Of a stretch of DNA of 64,000 nucleotides, positions 1 to 9,140 are shown one piece after another. The notes under the pieces are model-generated. The model saw only the letters and a list, made by a program, of their open reading frames with translations, did not search any database and was not told the DNA's origin. The number at the start of each line of letters is the position of its first letter. The first letter of the stretch is position 1. Source of the DNA: Chryseobacterium sp. JUb7 (lineage in GTDB: Bacteria; Bacteroidota; Bacteroidia; Flavobacteriales; Weeksellaceae); the NCBI RefSeq assembly GCF_024806495.1, contig NZ_JANUFF010000013.1:1-64000 (forward strand), in the 5' to 3' direction. A program made the translations under genes and the position numbers.

Positions 1-201
1 TTCAGTAAAACTTTAGTTCAAAAAGGAGCTTCCATAGGGGCCAATGCTACTATTGTCGCTGGAAACACTATTGGAGAGAATGCTTTAATCGGAGCCGGAA
101 GCGTGGTTACAAAAGATGTTCCTGCCAATACCGTTTGGTTTGGAAATCCGGCTAAGCAAAAAGGAACAATTAACGAGAAAGGAGAAATCTTATATATTTA
201 A
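1..201 (+). CDS. Hexapeptide-repeat sugar acetyltransferase, C-terminal fragment
   Basis: The window opens inside this gene; 66 codons and the TAA stop are visible in frame 1. The fragment shows left-handed beta-helix hexapeptide repeats (GASIGANATIVAG, IGENALIGAGSVVTKDVP) and the closing FGNPAK motif of the LbH acetyltransferase family. The stop lies 6 nt before a PLP sugar aminotransferase. In dTDP-Fuc3NAc and Qui3NAc pathways an acetyltransferase (FdtC/QdtC) sits beside such an aminotransferase, so N-acetylation of a nucleotide-linked amino sugar is the likely reaction. The family is clear, the substrate is inferred, and the N-terminal part is not visible. Confidence 0.85.
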   Translation, partial: FSKTLVQKGASIGANATIVAGNTIGENALIGAGSVVTKDVPANTVWFGNPAKQKGTINEKGEILYI

Positions 202-207
202 ACACCT

Positions 208-1308
208 ATGATCAAATTCTTAGATTTACAGAAAGTCAATTTACAATATCAAGAAGAAATTGAAGCAAAGCTTCTGGAAGTTTTTCGTTCCGGATGGTAT
301 TTGATGGGAGGTCAGCTTACCAATTTCGAACAGAATTTTAATAATTATATCGGAGCCAAACATTCTATTGGTGTAGCCAATGGACTGGATGCGCTGAGAC
401 TTATTCTAAGAGCCTATATTGAACTGGGTATCATGAGTAAAGATGACGAAATCATAGTCCCTTCCAATACCTATATTGCCTCTATTCTTGCCATTTCAGA
501 TAATGGTCTTGTTCCTGTTTTGGCAGAACCGGACATTGACAATTACAATATTGATATCTCAAAAATTGAGAAAAAAATAACTTCGAAGACAAAAGGGATC
601 TTAATTGTTCACTTGTATGGAAGAATTGTTTTTTCAGAAGAATTAGAACAATTGGCTCAGAAATACAGTTTAAAAATTATTGAAGATAATGCCCAAACAA
701 TTGGAGCCGAATGGAAGGGTAAAAAATCCGGAAATCTTGGCGATGCAGCAGGTTTCAGTTTTTACCCCGGGAAAAACCTTGGTGCTTTGGGAGATGCAGG
801 AGCTGTGACCACTAATGATGAAGAGCTAGCTAAGACAATCAGGGCTTTAGCTAATTACGGTTCAAACCAAAAATATGTCAATATTTATCAGGGGCTGAAT
901 TCGCGACTGGATGAAATTCAGGCAGCAGTTCTTGATGTTAAATTAAAATATATTGATGAGGAGAACACCGTTAGAAGAAATATTGCAAAACGTTATATCG
1001 GCGAAATTTCAAATCCAAAAATTATTCTTCCGGAAAATCCTGAAAACGAGAGAGAACATGTATGGCATGTTTTCATCATAAGAACAGAAAACAGAGAAGC
1101 TCTTCAGGCTTACCTTACTGAAAACGGGATTCAGACCCTAATTCACTACCCTATTCCACCACACAGGCAACAGGCTTATAAGGAATGGAATGATATGTCG
1201 TTTCCAATCAGTGAGAAAATTCATCAGGAAGTATTAAGTCTTCCTATTTCTCCGGTGATGAGCGATGAAGAGGTGAATAAGATAATTGAGATCATAAATA
1301 AATTCTAA
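208..1308 (+). CDS. DegT/DnrJ/EryC1/StrS aminotransferase (FdtB/QdtB-like)
   Basis: A 366-residue PLP-dependent nucleotide-sugar aminotransferase, normal for the family. The cofactor lysine is K189 in FYPGKNLGALGDAG, and D160 in IIEDNAQ should contact the PLP pyridine nitrogen. The FYPGKN form with the GALGDAG extension resembles enzymes making dTDP-3-amino-3,6-dideoxyhexoses, and the acetyltransferase fragment just upstream fits that pathway. It probably transfers an amino group from glutamate to a 3-keto sugar nucleotide in the cytoplasm. The stop overlaps the next start by 1 nt, so the genes are translationally coupled. The exact sugar (Fuc3N or Qui3N) cannot be read from this sequence. 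Confidence 0.88.
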   Translation: MIKFLDLQKVNLQYQEEIEAKLLEVFRSGWYLMGGQLTNFEQNFNNYIGAKHSIGVANGLDALRLILRAYIELGIMSKDDEIIVPSNTYIASILAISDNGLVPVLAEPDIDNYNIDISKIEKKITSKTKGILIVHLYGRIVFSEELEQLAQKYSLKIIEDNAQTIGAEWKGKKSGNLGDAAGFSFYPGKNLGALGDAGAVTTNDEELAKTIRALANYGSNQKYVNIYQGLNSRLDEIQAAVLDVKLKYIDEENTVRRNIAKRYIGEISNPKIILPENPENEREHVWHVFIIRTENREALQAYLTENGIQTLIHYPIPPHRQQAYKEWNDMSFPISEKIHQEVLSLPISPVMSDEEVNKIIEIINKF

Positions 1309-2204
1309 TGGAAAGACCATTGGTGAGCTTTATTGTTGTTTCTTATAACCATTCAGAATTTATCACTGAATGTTTAGATAGCATAAAAAACCAAACTTAC
1401 ACAAATTGGGAACTTATAGTAGCCGATGATGCCTCTAAAGATAATTCTGCAAAAACGGCTCAAAAATGGCTGCAAGAAAATCAGGTTTCAGCCAAAACAA
1501 ATTTTCACAAAGAAAATAAAGGTTTTGCAGCGACTCTTAATGAATGTATACAAATGGTCGAAGGAAAATATGTAAATATCATTGCAGCAGATGATTATTT
1601 TCATCATGAATTTCTTGAAAAGTGCCTATCTTCTTTAGAACAGCGAGGTGACGATTTCGGAATGGTATTTTCCAGTTGTTTTATTATTAAAGAAGATAAA
1701 ACATTAATTAATTATCTCAATGACTTTAGTTTTTATGAAAATAACATTCAATTTAAAAAAACATTAAAAAAACTAAACCCAATTCCAGCACTTGCAACAT
1801 TAGTAAAGACAAAAGTCCTACAGGAAACCGGACCTTATGATAAAAATATTCTTATTGAAGACTATGATCGCTGGCTGAGAATTAGTGAAAAATACTTTAT
1901 TGATTTTGTTCCTGAAAATTTAGCCTATCATAGAAAGCATGAAGAAAATATATCTAAACTCAAAGAAAGAGTTGTCTTTGTAGAAGAAATTCTTTTAAGA
2001 TTAAAATATGACACCAATCTTGATAATAAAGTAAAAATTAACGATGATATCAAGAAAATCTATACCACTTCTAAAGATAAAAAAGAGATCCAAAAAGTTT
2101 CTGAAAAATATTCTAAATATGGAGGAAAGGAAAAATGGTTAGATTTATGTCTGAAGTTAAACTTGCCTGTAAAATGGTATTATTTAAAATATAAACTGTT
2201 CTAA
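1308..2204 (+). CDS. Family 2 glycosyltransferase
   Basis: A 298-residue GT-A glycosyltransferase. The N-terminus LVSFIVVSYNHSEFI and the following VADDASKDNS form the nucleotide-binding half, and IIAADDYF carries the metal-binding DxD-type motif. It should transfer a sugar from a nucleotide donor to a lipid-linked glycan at the inner face of the membrane. No transmembrane segment is seen. The start overlaps the upstream stop by 1 nt (TAATG) and the gene ends the same way against the next gene, so it lies within a tight operon. Donor and linkage cannot be deduced. Confidence 0.88.
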   Translation: MERPLVSFIVVSYNHSEFITECLDSIKNQTYTNWELIVADDASKDNSAKTAQKWLQENQVSAKTNFHKENKGFAATLNECIQMVEGKYVNIIAADDYFHHEFLEKCLSSLEQRGDDFGMVFSSCFIIKEDKTLINYLNDFSFYENNIQFKKTLKKLNPIPALATLVKTKVLQETGPYDKNILIEDYDRWLRISEKYFIDFVPENLAYHRKHEENISKLKERVVFVEEILLRLKYDTNLDNKVKINDDIKKIYTTSKDKKEIQKVSEKYSKYGGKEKWLDLCLKLNLPVKWYYLKYKLF

Positions 2205-2794
2205 TGCTTAATAATTTAAAAAACAGTCTCGCTCAGAAAATAATTTCTTTAGTTGAAAATAACGAAAGAAAAAAGCAGCATGCAGCATGGCAGAGTTTAT
2301 TAACCGCAAAAAGCATCAATATTCATAAAACATTCATTCCCAAAAATTCAACCATTTTTAAAGGAGAAGGAAATAACCTAGGACATATAACAATTGGGGA
2401 AAATGTTCTATTAAGAGAGTATTGTAATATTTTAGTATTTCCAAATGCCGAGCTTTCTATTGGTAAAGGCGTTTTTTTTAATAATTATTGTTCAATCAAC
2501 TGCCTCGAAAAAATAGAAATTGGTGACGATACGATTTTTGGAGAAGGCGTAAAGCTTTACGATCATAATCATCTTATTGAAAGAGGACTAACTCTTCACG
2601 TTGAGAAAGAGAAATACACAAAAAAACCAATAGTAATAGGTAAAAACTGTTGGATAGGCAGCAATGCCGTTATTTTAAAAGGTGTCACAATTGGTGATAA
2701 CACCATAATCGGGGCAGGGTGCGTCATCCACAAATCTGTTCCTGCAAACACAATTGTAAAAAATAATCAAAATTTAATTTATGAATCCCTCTAA
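2204..2794 (+). CDS. Hexapeptide acyltransferase (WcaF/CatB-like)
   Basis: A 196-residue protein of the LbH acetyltransferase superfamily. Hexapeptide repeats run from about residue 55 to the end (IGENVLLREYC, IGDDTIFGEGV, IGKNCWIGSNAVILKGVTIGDN as separate coils). The YDHNH segment holds the histidine expected to activate the acceptor hydroxyl. The N-terminal 50 residues are charged and helical. It probably O-acetylates a sugar of the glycan built by the neighbouring transferases. It overlaps the preceding gene by 1 nt and ends 1 nt before the preferred start of the next. The acceptor is unknown. Confidence 0.8.
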   Translation: MLNNLKNSLAQKIISLVENNERKKQHAAWQSLLTAKSINIHKTFIPKNSTIFKGEGNNLGHITIGENVLLREYCNILVFPNAELSIGKGVFFNNYCSINCLEKIEIGDDTIFGEGVKLYDHNHLIERGLTLHVEKEKYTKKPIVIGKNCWIGSNAVILKGVTIGDNTIIGAGCVIHKSVPANTIVKNNQNLIYESL

Positions 2795-2795
2795 A

Positions 2796-3971
2796 ATGAA
2801 AAAAATATTATTCATTTCCCATGAAGCATCTTTATCCGGCGCCCCTATTCTTGCTTTAAACTTATTAAAGAGGTTAAAAAAGGAAAAGGAAGATTATACG
2901 ATAGATGTTTTATTGATCAGAGGTGGAGAATTATATGAAGATTTTGCAAAGATTTCAAACCAGATTGTTGTTGCTCATTACCATCTTCAGTCTTTTTCTT
3001 TTTTAAAGCGAAACCTTAAACGGGTAGAATCTATTGTCTTCAAAAAAAAGCCGGAGACCCAACAGGATAAGATTGACAAAATCACAACGATACTCCTTCA
3101 GAATAAATATGATCTTGTTTATGGCAATACGATGGAATCTCTCATCTGGACGTTGCCGTTCTATAGAAAAAATATTCCTACCATTGTAGCCATTCATGAG
3201 CTAAGTTTTGGTATTGAGAGTACATATCCTAAAGAATTTGTATTGGAAAATATTTCCAATGTAACAAAAATCATCGCCGGCTCAAAAGCTGTCGGGGACA
3301 ATCTTGTTGCTAAGTATGGCGCTGATCCAAAAAAGATCAATGTCGTTCATTCTTTTGTGGATTCTGTACTTATCCTTCAAAAAGATAAAGAAAGCCTCAG
3401 ACAAGAATTAGGAATTAAAAACAATGAACTAATCATTGGAATCGCCAGCTCGCAGGAATTAAGAAAAGGAACAGATATGATCCCGCTTCTGGTACAAAAG
3501 ATAAAACAAAAAACAGATCTTCCGTTTAAATTTATCAACCTGGGAGGTACTTCAAAAAGCCCAGCTGTACGTTGTGCCAAAATAGATGCTGAAAAACTGG
3601 AAGTTGATGATGTTTTGCTATTCATTGATCATAATAAATTTCCAAATGACTATATTAATCTTTTCGATGTATTTCTTCTGATGTCTAGAGAAGATCCTTT
3701 TCCTTTGGTAATGCTCACCGCAGCCAAACTTAAAAAACCTATTATTGCTTTTGAAAAAAGTGGTGGCGCTGTGGAGTTTTTAGAAAATGGATATGGCATA
3801 CTTGCCCCTTATTTAGATCTTGATAAAATGGCTGATAATGTTGTAAACCTGCTCAAAAATAATGAACTGAGAAAAAAGTATGGTGAAAATATACACAGAA
3901 GACTTGAAGAAGATTATTCTGACGAAAAACTTACGTTGAATATTTTTAACCTGATAGATGAACTTGTATAA
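2796..3971 (+). CDS. Family 4 glycosyltransferase
   Basis: A GT-B retaining glycosyltransferase. The N-terminal Rossmann half starts ILFISHEASLSGAP, and the C-terminal half has the donor-binding ED-PFPLVMLTAA motif near residue 300, a variant of the EX7E signature. Two in-frame ATGs exist, at 2781 and 2796. I chose 2796 because MKKILFISHE is the usual beginning and because 2781 lies inside the upstream gene; this gives 391 residues. The stop abuts the next start at 3972. Probably a cytoplasmic or membrane-associated transferase in glycan assembly, with unknown donor. Confidence 0.85.
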   Translation: MKKILFISHEASLSGAPILALNLLKRLKKEKEDYTIDVLLIRGGELYEDFAKISNQIVVAHYHLQSFSFLKRNLKRVESIVFKKKPETQQDKIDKITTILLQNKYDLVYGNTMESLIWTLPFYRKNIPTIVAIHELSFGIESTYPKEFVLENISNVTKIIAGSKAVGDNLVAKYGADPKKINVVHSFVDSVLILQKDKESLRQELGIKNNELIIGIASSQELRKGTDMIPLLVQKIKQKTDLPFKFINLGGTSKSPAVRCAKIDAEKLEVDDVLLFIDHNKFPNDYINLFDVFLLMSREDPFPLVMLTAAKLKKPIIAFEKSGGAVEFLENGYGILAPYLDLDKMADNVVNLLKNNELRKKYGENIHRRLEEDYSDEKLTLNIFNLIDELV

Positions 3972-4841
3972 ATGATTTCAATAATAATTTCATCCTATTT
4001 ACCTGCTTATTTTTCTGCTTTAGAAGATAATATTTCTAAAAGTATTGGAGTCTCTTATGAAATTATTAAAATTGATAATCCGGGACTGATGGGAATTTGT
4101 GAAGCATATAACCAAGGTGCACAAAAAGCAAAATACGAAAATCTCCTTTTCATGCATGAAGATGTATTATTTCACACTCATCATTGGGGAAAAAAACTGA
4201 TTAATCACCTCAGCCTAGCTGAAACAGGCATTATTGGCGTTGCAGGTTCATCATATGTACCCACTGCCCCATCAAGCTGGACAGTTTCGGAAAAATATAA
4301 TTTTGTACATATTTTACAGGGAAACAAAGAAAAAAAAGAAGCCTTCCTGATTCACACTACTCAACAAAACCGTAATGAGGTTTTTGCTGTAGATGGAGTA
4401 TTTATGGCAATCAAAAAGGAAAATTACAGCCAATTCAGATTTAACGAAAAACTATTGAAAGGCTTTCACGGATATGATCTTGATTTTAGCTTAAGAGTTT
4501 CAAAACAACTTCAAAATTATGTGGTTGATGATATTCTTATTGAACATTTTTCTAAAGGCAACCTCGATAAAACTTGGATGGATACCAATATTGTCGTAAA
4601 GCAGAATATTGACTTAAAATTTTCTCAACGATTTGATTCTGAAACAGAGAAAAAAGCTTTTTTAGGATTTTTACATAATTATTTTATGTATTATCCGGTC
4701 AACAGAAAAACCCTAATTTCTGTATTACAATTTTATCCTAAAAAGCTCAATGCGAAAGATCATGTTACAGTTGTAAAGAAACTTTTAAATTATATAAAAT
4801 ACGCTAAAAGCATTAATAACAAACAAAATACAAATATTTAA
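3972..4841 (+). CDS. Glycosyltransferase, GT2-like (Glyco_tranf_2_5 type)
   Basis: A 289-residue protein starting ISIIISSYLPAYF, with a GT-A-like order of elements: IDNPG after the second strand, then LLFMHEDVLF with a metal-site-like HED, then FAVDGVFMAIKK and FHGYDLDFSLR, where GYD resembles the acceptor/catalytic region. This matches the GT2-like family that has HEDV instead of a canonical DxD. It directly abuts the preceding GT4 gene, so it is probably co-translated. No membrane segment is seen. Family assignment is fairly firm; donor and acceptor are unknown. An 81-nt gap with a weak hairpin (4896-4917) separates it from the next gene. Confidence 0.75.
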   Translation: MISIIISSYLPAYFSALEDNISKSIGVSYEIIKIDNPGLMGICEAYNQGAQKAKYENLLFMHEDVLFHTHHWGKKLINHLSLAETGIIGVAGSSYVPTAPSSWTVSEKYNFVHILQGNKEKKEAFLIHTTQQNRNEVFAVDGVFMAIKKENYSQFRFNEKLLKGFHGYDLDFSLRVSKQLQNYVVDDILIEHFSKGNLDKTWMDTNIVVKQNIDLKFSQRFDSETEKKAFLGFLHNYFMYYPVNRKTLISVLQFYPKKLNAKDHVTVVKKLLNYIKYAKSINNKQNTNI

Positions 4842-4922
4842 AACTAGTTTATTACCCTTATCATTAAATAAAATCATAGTTTTATATAGAAATTAATTAA
4901 GTAAAAAAACACTTAATAGAAT

Positions 4923-5591
4923 ATGATTATAGGAACAGGACTTATTGCCAATTCATTAAAAAACATTGATTCAGAGGTGATGCTGTATTTCGCTTCCGGA
5001 GTTTCCAATTCCCTCGAAACCAGAAGCTCAGAATTTGAAAGAGAATTTTCTCTTTTAAAAAAATCTATTGCAGAAAATAAAGACAAAAAGCTGGTTTATT
5101 TTTCGACACTCAGTATTCATGATCAATCGAAGCAAAACAGCCACTACGTTCTTCATAAAAAAGAGATCGAAAATTATATAAAAAATAACCTTGAATCTTA
5201 TCTTATTTTACGGATAGGAAATATTGTAGGAAACGGTGGAAATCCCAACACCCTTTTCAATTTTCTGAGAAACCAGATCACAGCAGATCACGAGTTTACA
5301 CTACATAACAAAGCGAGAAGACTTTTGATCGATATAGATGATATTTCCCGTTTTTTAGCCTCTGATTGTAGTTTATTGAATAATCAGACGATCAATTTTG
5401 CTTATCCTTATTATTATAATTTAAAAGAGATCATCAATGCTCTTGAAAATAAGATTGAGAAAGCGGCAAAATATAATGAGATTGATGAAGGTGACTTCTA
5501 CAAAGTAGATTTTGATGAAAAAACCGAAGATTTCTTTACGGGAATTAATCCGCAGGAATACTTGCAGGTTTTAGCCCAGAAATATATTTAA
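4923..5591 (+). CDS. Short NAD(P)-dependent SDR/epimerase-like protein
   Basis: A 222-residue Rossmann protein of the extended-SDR type. GTGLIANSL at residues 4-12 is the glycine-rich NAD(P) loop, S61/S64 lie in FSTLS, and Y75-V-L-H-K79 is the catalytic YxxxK. LRIGNIVG follows as in NAD-dependent epimerase/dehydratases. It is short: the family usually has 300 or more residues and here the nucleotide loop starts at the second residue, with little between the loop and the active site. It may be a reductase or epimerase acting on a sugar nucleotide, or a reduced paralogue. It lies in line with the glycosyltransferases, 9 nt before the next gene. Confidence 0.7.
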   Translation: MIIGTGLIANSLKNIDSEVMLYFASGVSNSLETRSSEFEREFSLLKKSIAENKDKKLVYFSTLSIHDQSKQNSHYVLHKKEIENYIKNNLESYLILRIGNIVGNGGNPNTLFNFLRNQITADHEFTLHNKARRLLIDIDDISRFLASDCSLLNNQTINFAYPYYYNLKEIINALENKIEKAAKYNEIDEGDFYKVDFDEKTEDFFTGINPQEYLQVLAQKYI

Positions 5592-5600
5592 AACTCAAAA

Positions 5601-6518
5601 ATGTCTAAGATTTATATTATTATCGTTACTTACAATGCCATGAAATGGGCCGAAAAATGTTTTACCAGTTTAAAACAGTCTTCTGTTCCTGTGCATACTG
5701 TTGTCATCGACAACGGTTCTACAGATGGCACTCAGGAATATATCACAACCCATTTTCCGGAGGTAGACTTTATCCAGTCTAAGGAAAATCTTGGATTTGG
5801 AAAAGCCAATAATATCGGGATCGAAAAGGCATACAAAGAGGGTGCTGATTTTTTTTATTTAATGAATCAGGATGCCTGGCTTTATGAAGATAGTTTAGAA
5901 AAACTACTGGAAATCTATTATCACCATCCGAATAAAAAAGAGATTGGCATTATCAGCCCAATGCATATTGATGGTACAGAAAAACTTTTGGATATTTTCC
6001 TTGATAAATATATTGCCATTAATTTTGAAACAAGACTTATTTCCGATCTTTATTTTCAGAATCTGAAACCATATTACGAAATAGAATTCATCAATGCGGC
6101 ACACTGGCTTATTCCTAGAGATACCATTGAGATAGTGGGAGGCTTCAATCCATATTTTTTCCATTATGGTGAAGATGTGGAATATGTCAACCGGGTGGTT
6201 TTTCATCAGAAAAAAACGCTGCTTGTTCCTGCCAGTAAAGTAGTTCACGACGGAAAACAAATATTAACCAAAGTAGATACTACAAAATATCCTGATCTGA
6301 GGGTAGAAACCAACATTATGAATCCGGGGCTTCCCAATTCGCTATATTTAGAAAAAAAAGCACTTAAGCAGAGTATGCTTAAAAATATAATTTTTGGAAA
6401 AATCGCCCATTATAAAAATTTATCCAAGAAATATAAAAAAATCACCTCAGAAGAGAAACAGCTTAGCGAAATGAAAAATATTGTGACTCAGGCCGGCCCT
6501 TCTTTTCTGAAAGTATGA
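5601..6518 (+). CDS. Family 2 glycosyltransferase (rhamnosyltransferase/WbbL-like)
   Basis: A 305-residue GT-A enzyme. IYIIIVTYNAMKW and VVIDNGSTDGT bind the nucleotide. LMNQDAWLYEDS near residue 90 is the DxD-equivalent motif (NQDA is typical of the WbbL/rhamnosyltransferase clade), and FFHYGEDVEY near residue 188 supplies the acidic catalytic base. The arrangement matches dTDP-rhamnose-type transferases, although the donor is not proven. It lies 9 nt after the SDR gene. The C-terminal 70 residues are basic and may touch the membrane. Confidence 0.85.
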   Translation: MSKIYIIIVTYNAMKWAEKCFTSLKQSSVPVHTVVIDNGSTDGTQEYITTHFPEVDFIQSKENLGFGKANNIGIEKAYKEGADFFYLMNQDAWLYEDSLEKLLEIYYHHPNKKEIGIISPMHIDGTEKLLDIFLDKYIAINFETRLISDLYFQNLKPYYEIEFINAAHWLIPRDTIEIVGGFNPYFFHYGEDVEYVNRVVFHQKKTLLVPASKVVHDGKQILTKVDTTKYPDLRVETNIMNPGLPNSLYLEKKALKQSMLKNIIFGKIAHYKNLSKKYKKITSEEKQLSEMKNIVTQAGPSFLKV

Positions 6519-6548
6519 TAAAATTAATTTAATAATAAACACGCACAA

Positions 6549-7301
6549 ATGAAACTCATAAAAAAATTAAAAAACAAATTAAAACTATTGTCCCATTCCG
6601 GCTCAGATTATTATTGTCCATTTTGTGGCTACCATTCGAAAGACTGGGAGGTTGTAGGACATGATCTGGCTGTTCTTCGTGAAAAGGAAGTCATCGGAGG
6701 CGGAAGAAGAGCTGCCGGCTGCTATAAATGCCAATCCAGAGACAGAGAAAGACTTTTATATGCTTTTATTATGGAAGAATTAAAACTTCCAGAATCCAAA
6801 GACCTCAGCATATTGCATATTGCTCCCGAAATTAAATTATCCAGCGTTCTCCTTGATCAACATTTCAAAGAATATGTGTGTGGCGATTTATTTACGCCGG
6901 GATATCATTATGCCGATTATGTAAAAAATATCAATGTTTTAGACATCCCCTATCCGGAACAGCATTTTGATTTCGTGATCTGTAATCATGTACTGGAACA
7001 TATTCCGGAAGATACAAAAGCTATGGGTGAATTATTCAGGGTATTAAAATCTGGAGGTAAAGCCATATTACAGGTTCCAATCTCCAATAATACTCAGGAA
7101 ACCCACGAAGACTTTACAGTTTCCGATCCAAAAAAGAGAGAGGAACTGTTTGGTCAATTTGACCATGTAAGAATTTATGGTCAGGATTACAGCACCAGAT
7201 TAGAAAGTGTAGGATTTAAAGTAAACAGAATAAATATTTCAAATAAATACAAGAAATTAGGTCTAAATCCTTATGAAGATATTTTCTTTTGTGAAAAGTA
7301 G
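6549..7301 (+). CDS. SAM methyltransferase with N-terminal zinc ribbon
   Basis: A 250-residue class I methyltransferase (Methyltransf_11 type). C23-P-F-C26 and C58-Y-K-C61 form a four-cysteine zinc-binding module ahead of the Rossmann domain. ILHIAPE takes the place of motif I, and FDFVICNHVLEHIPE is the post-I acidic/H-E-H signature. VLKSGGKAILQVP closes the core. Its place between glycosyltransferases and asnB suggests methylation of a sugar or sugar precursor, but zinc-ribbon methyltransferases of this shape are also known near rRNA and cell-wall genes, so the substrate is open. The 30-nt upstream gap shows no clear promoter. Confidence 0.78.
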   Translation: MKLIKKLKNKLKLLSHSGSDYYCPFCGYHSKDWEVVGHDLAVLREKEVIGGGRRAAGCYKCQSRDRERLLYAFIMEELKLPESKDLSILHIAPEIKLSSVLLDQHFKEYVCGDLFTPGYHYADYVKNINVLDIPYPEQHFDFVICNHVLEHIPEDTKAMGELFRVLKSGGKAILQVPISNNTQETHEDFTVSDPKKREELFGQFDHVRIYGQDYSTRLESVGFKVNRINISNKYKKLGLNPYEDIFFCEK

Positions 7302-7343
7302 TTTATAAATTTAAACTTAATTTGAAAAAAAATAAATAAAATT

Positions 7344-9140
7344 ATGTGTGGAATAGCAGGAATTATTGCCAGTAATGCCCGAAATTATCAGGAAGAAATT
7401 CAGAAAATGACAGATGCAATGGCCCATCGCGGTCCGGATTCTTCACATGCAGAATTTTATGACAACGCCGCCTTAGGACACCGCAGGCTTTCTATTATCG
7501 ATTTATCTGAAAATGGAAAACAACCTATGTTTTCGAATACTGCAAACGAATGTATCGTCCTTAACGGTGAAATCTATGGCTATCAGACGATTAAAAATCA
7601 ATATCCTGAATATCCTTACCGCGGAAGCTCTGATACCGAGGTTATTCTTGCCATGTATCAGAGAAAAAAGGAAAAGCTGATCCATGATCTTCCCGGAATG
7701 TTTGCTTTTGCCATCTGGGACAACGAAAAGCAAGAGCTGTTCTGCGCAAGAGACCGTTTCGGAGAAAAGCCTTTTTTCTATGCAATCGGAAAAAACAATG
7801 AGTTCATCTTCGCTTCGGAAATCAAAAGTATTCTGGCCTCCGGATTGATTCAGCCACAAGTAAATCATGATGCCCTCTCCCACTATCTACAGTATGGATA
7901 TGTAAGCACTTATCAAAGTATTTACAGTAATATTTTCACTCTTCCGCCTGCTCATCAACTGATATGGAAAGACGGGAAATTTTCAGTTTCACGTTATTAC
8001 AGCATTCCGCCAAAAGACCGGAATATAAGTTTATCTGAGGCTAAGGAAGAATTTACTTATTTACTTAAAAATGCTGTTAAAAAACAGCTTATTGCAGATG
8101 TTGAAGTAGGAAGTTTCCTTAGCGGGGGCTTAGATTCTTCTTCTGTTGTGGCTTTAGTTGCTGAGTTTTTACCGCGTCAGACTACCATCAGCTTCGGATA
8201 TGATCACAAAGAAAGTGAGCTGAAATATGCCAAGGAAATTGCTGACAAATACCACACAAACCACATTGAAGTTCACGAAAAAAAGCAGGATCTTGCTACG
8301 GCACTTTTAAAGATTTCGCCGTTTTTTGATGAACCTTTTGCCGACATCTCGTTCATTCCTCATTATGAAATATGCAGAAATGCAAAAAAAGACCTTACGG
8401 TAGTTCTTTCAGGAGATGTAGGGGATGAATTATTTGGCGGGTATGATTTCTACAGGGTTGAAAATACATTAAGAAACCATTTCAGTTATAAAAATATCAT
8501 TGCCAAGTTTGGTTTAAAATTATACCAGAATATAAAAGAAACATCTTTCATCACAAAGAAAAATCTTGCCCATGATCATATTCTGGATTTTCATCAGAAT
8601 TTTGTCCGAAATTCATTTAATAAAGATGAGCAAAGGTCTTTGGGAATTGTCTCGGACTATCAGCAGCCTTACAGTTTCACTCCGGATCCTGATTCTTTAA
8701 ATGATATTATGAGAGTGGATATGGAAGGATATGTTCCCGGAAATATGATGGTGAAATCAGACAGGATGGCTATGGCCAATTCTCTGGAAGTAAGAACCCC
8801 TTTCTTAGATGTTGATTTCGCTGAGTTTTGTATTCAGCTTCCGGAACAATTAAAGCTGAATAATGAAAATGACAAAATAATCCTGCGAGAATCTATGGGT
8901 TCTTACTGGACAGAAACAATAAGAAATCGCCGTAAACAAGGTTTTGGAATGAGTGTGAAAACTTGGTTTGATGAAGAAAATCTGGTGAACCTTTCCAATG
9001 ACTTATTAAAAAACCGCGATCAGAAGATTTTTAACTATATCGATTTTGATGCCGCTCAAAAGTTTCAGAAAAAGGATCACAAACACTGGAACTTACTGCA
9101 ACTTGCTCTTTGGGCTCATAACAACCAAAATATTTTATAA
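7344..9140 (+). CDS. asnB: Glutamine-hydrolysing asparagine synthase (AsnB family)
   Basis: A 598-residue two-domain amidotransferase. The initiator Met is followed by Cys2 (MCGIAGI), the nucleophile of the class II glutaminase domain (residues 2 to about 190, with AHRGPDS and RLSIIDLS). The ATP pyrophosphatase/synthase domain starts near 210 and carries the SGGLDSSSV loop near 258-266. Length is normal for AsnB. Inside glycan loci, proteins of this family often amidate a carboxyl group on a sugar (uronamide formation) rather than make free asparagine; that role is inferred from context only. The stop overlaps the next start by 1 nt. Confidence 0.9.
   Translation: MCGIAGIIASNARNYQEEIQKMTDAMAHRGPDSSHAEFYDNAALGHRRLSIIDLSENGKQPMFSNTANECIVLNGEIYGYQTIKNQYPEYPYRGSSDTEVILAMYQRKKEKLIHDLPGMFAFAIWDNEKQELFCARDRFGEKPFFYAIGKNNEFIFASEIKSILASGLIQPQVNHDALSHYLQYGYVSTYQSIYSNIFTLPPAHQLIWKDGKFSVSRYYSIPPKDRNISLSEAKEEFTYLLKNAVKKQLIADVEVGSFLSGGLDSSSVVALVAEFLPRQTTISFGYDHKESELKYAKEIADKYHTNHIEVHEKKQDLATALLKISPFFDEPFADISFIPHYEICRNAKKDLTVVLSGDVGDELFGGYDFYRVENTLRNHFSYKNIIAKFGLKLYQNIKETSFITKKNLAHDHILDFHQNFVRNSFNKDEQRSLGIVSDYQQPYSFTPDPDSLNDIMRVDMEGYVPGNMMVKSDRMAMANSLEVRTPFLDVDFAEFCIQLPEQLKLNNENDKIILRESMGSYWTETIRNRRKQGFGMSVKTWFDEENLVNLSNDLLKNRDQKIFNYIDFDAAQKFQKKDHKHWNLLQLALWAHNNQNIL

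Noticed and set aside
4896..4917. Hairpin ATTAAGT/ACTTAAT before the SDR gene taken as a terminator
   Set aside because: Only 7 weak A-T rich pairs, no T-tract, and the genes on both sides belong to one functional run.
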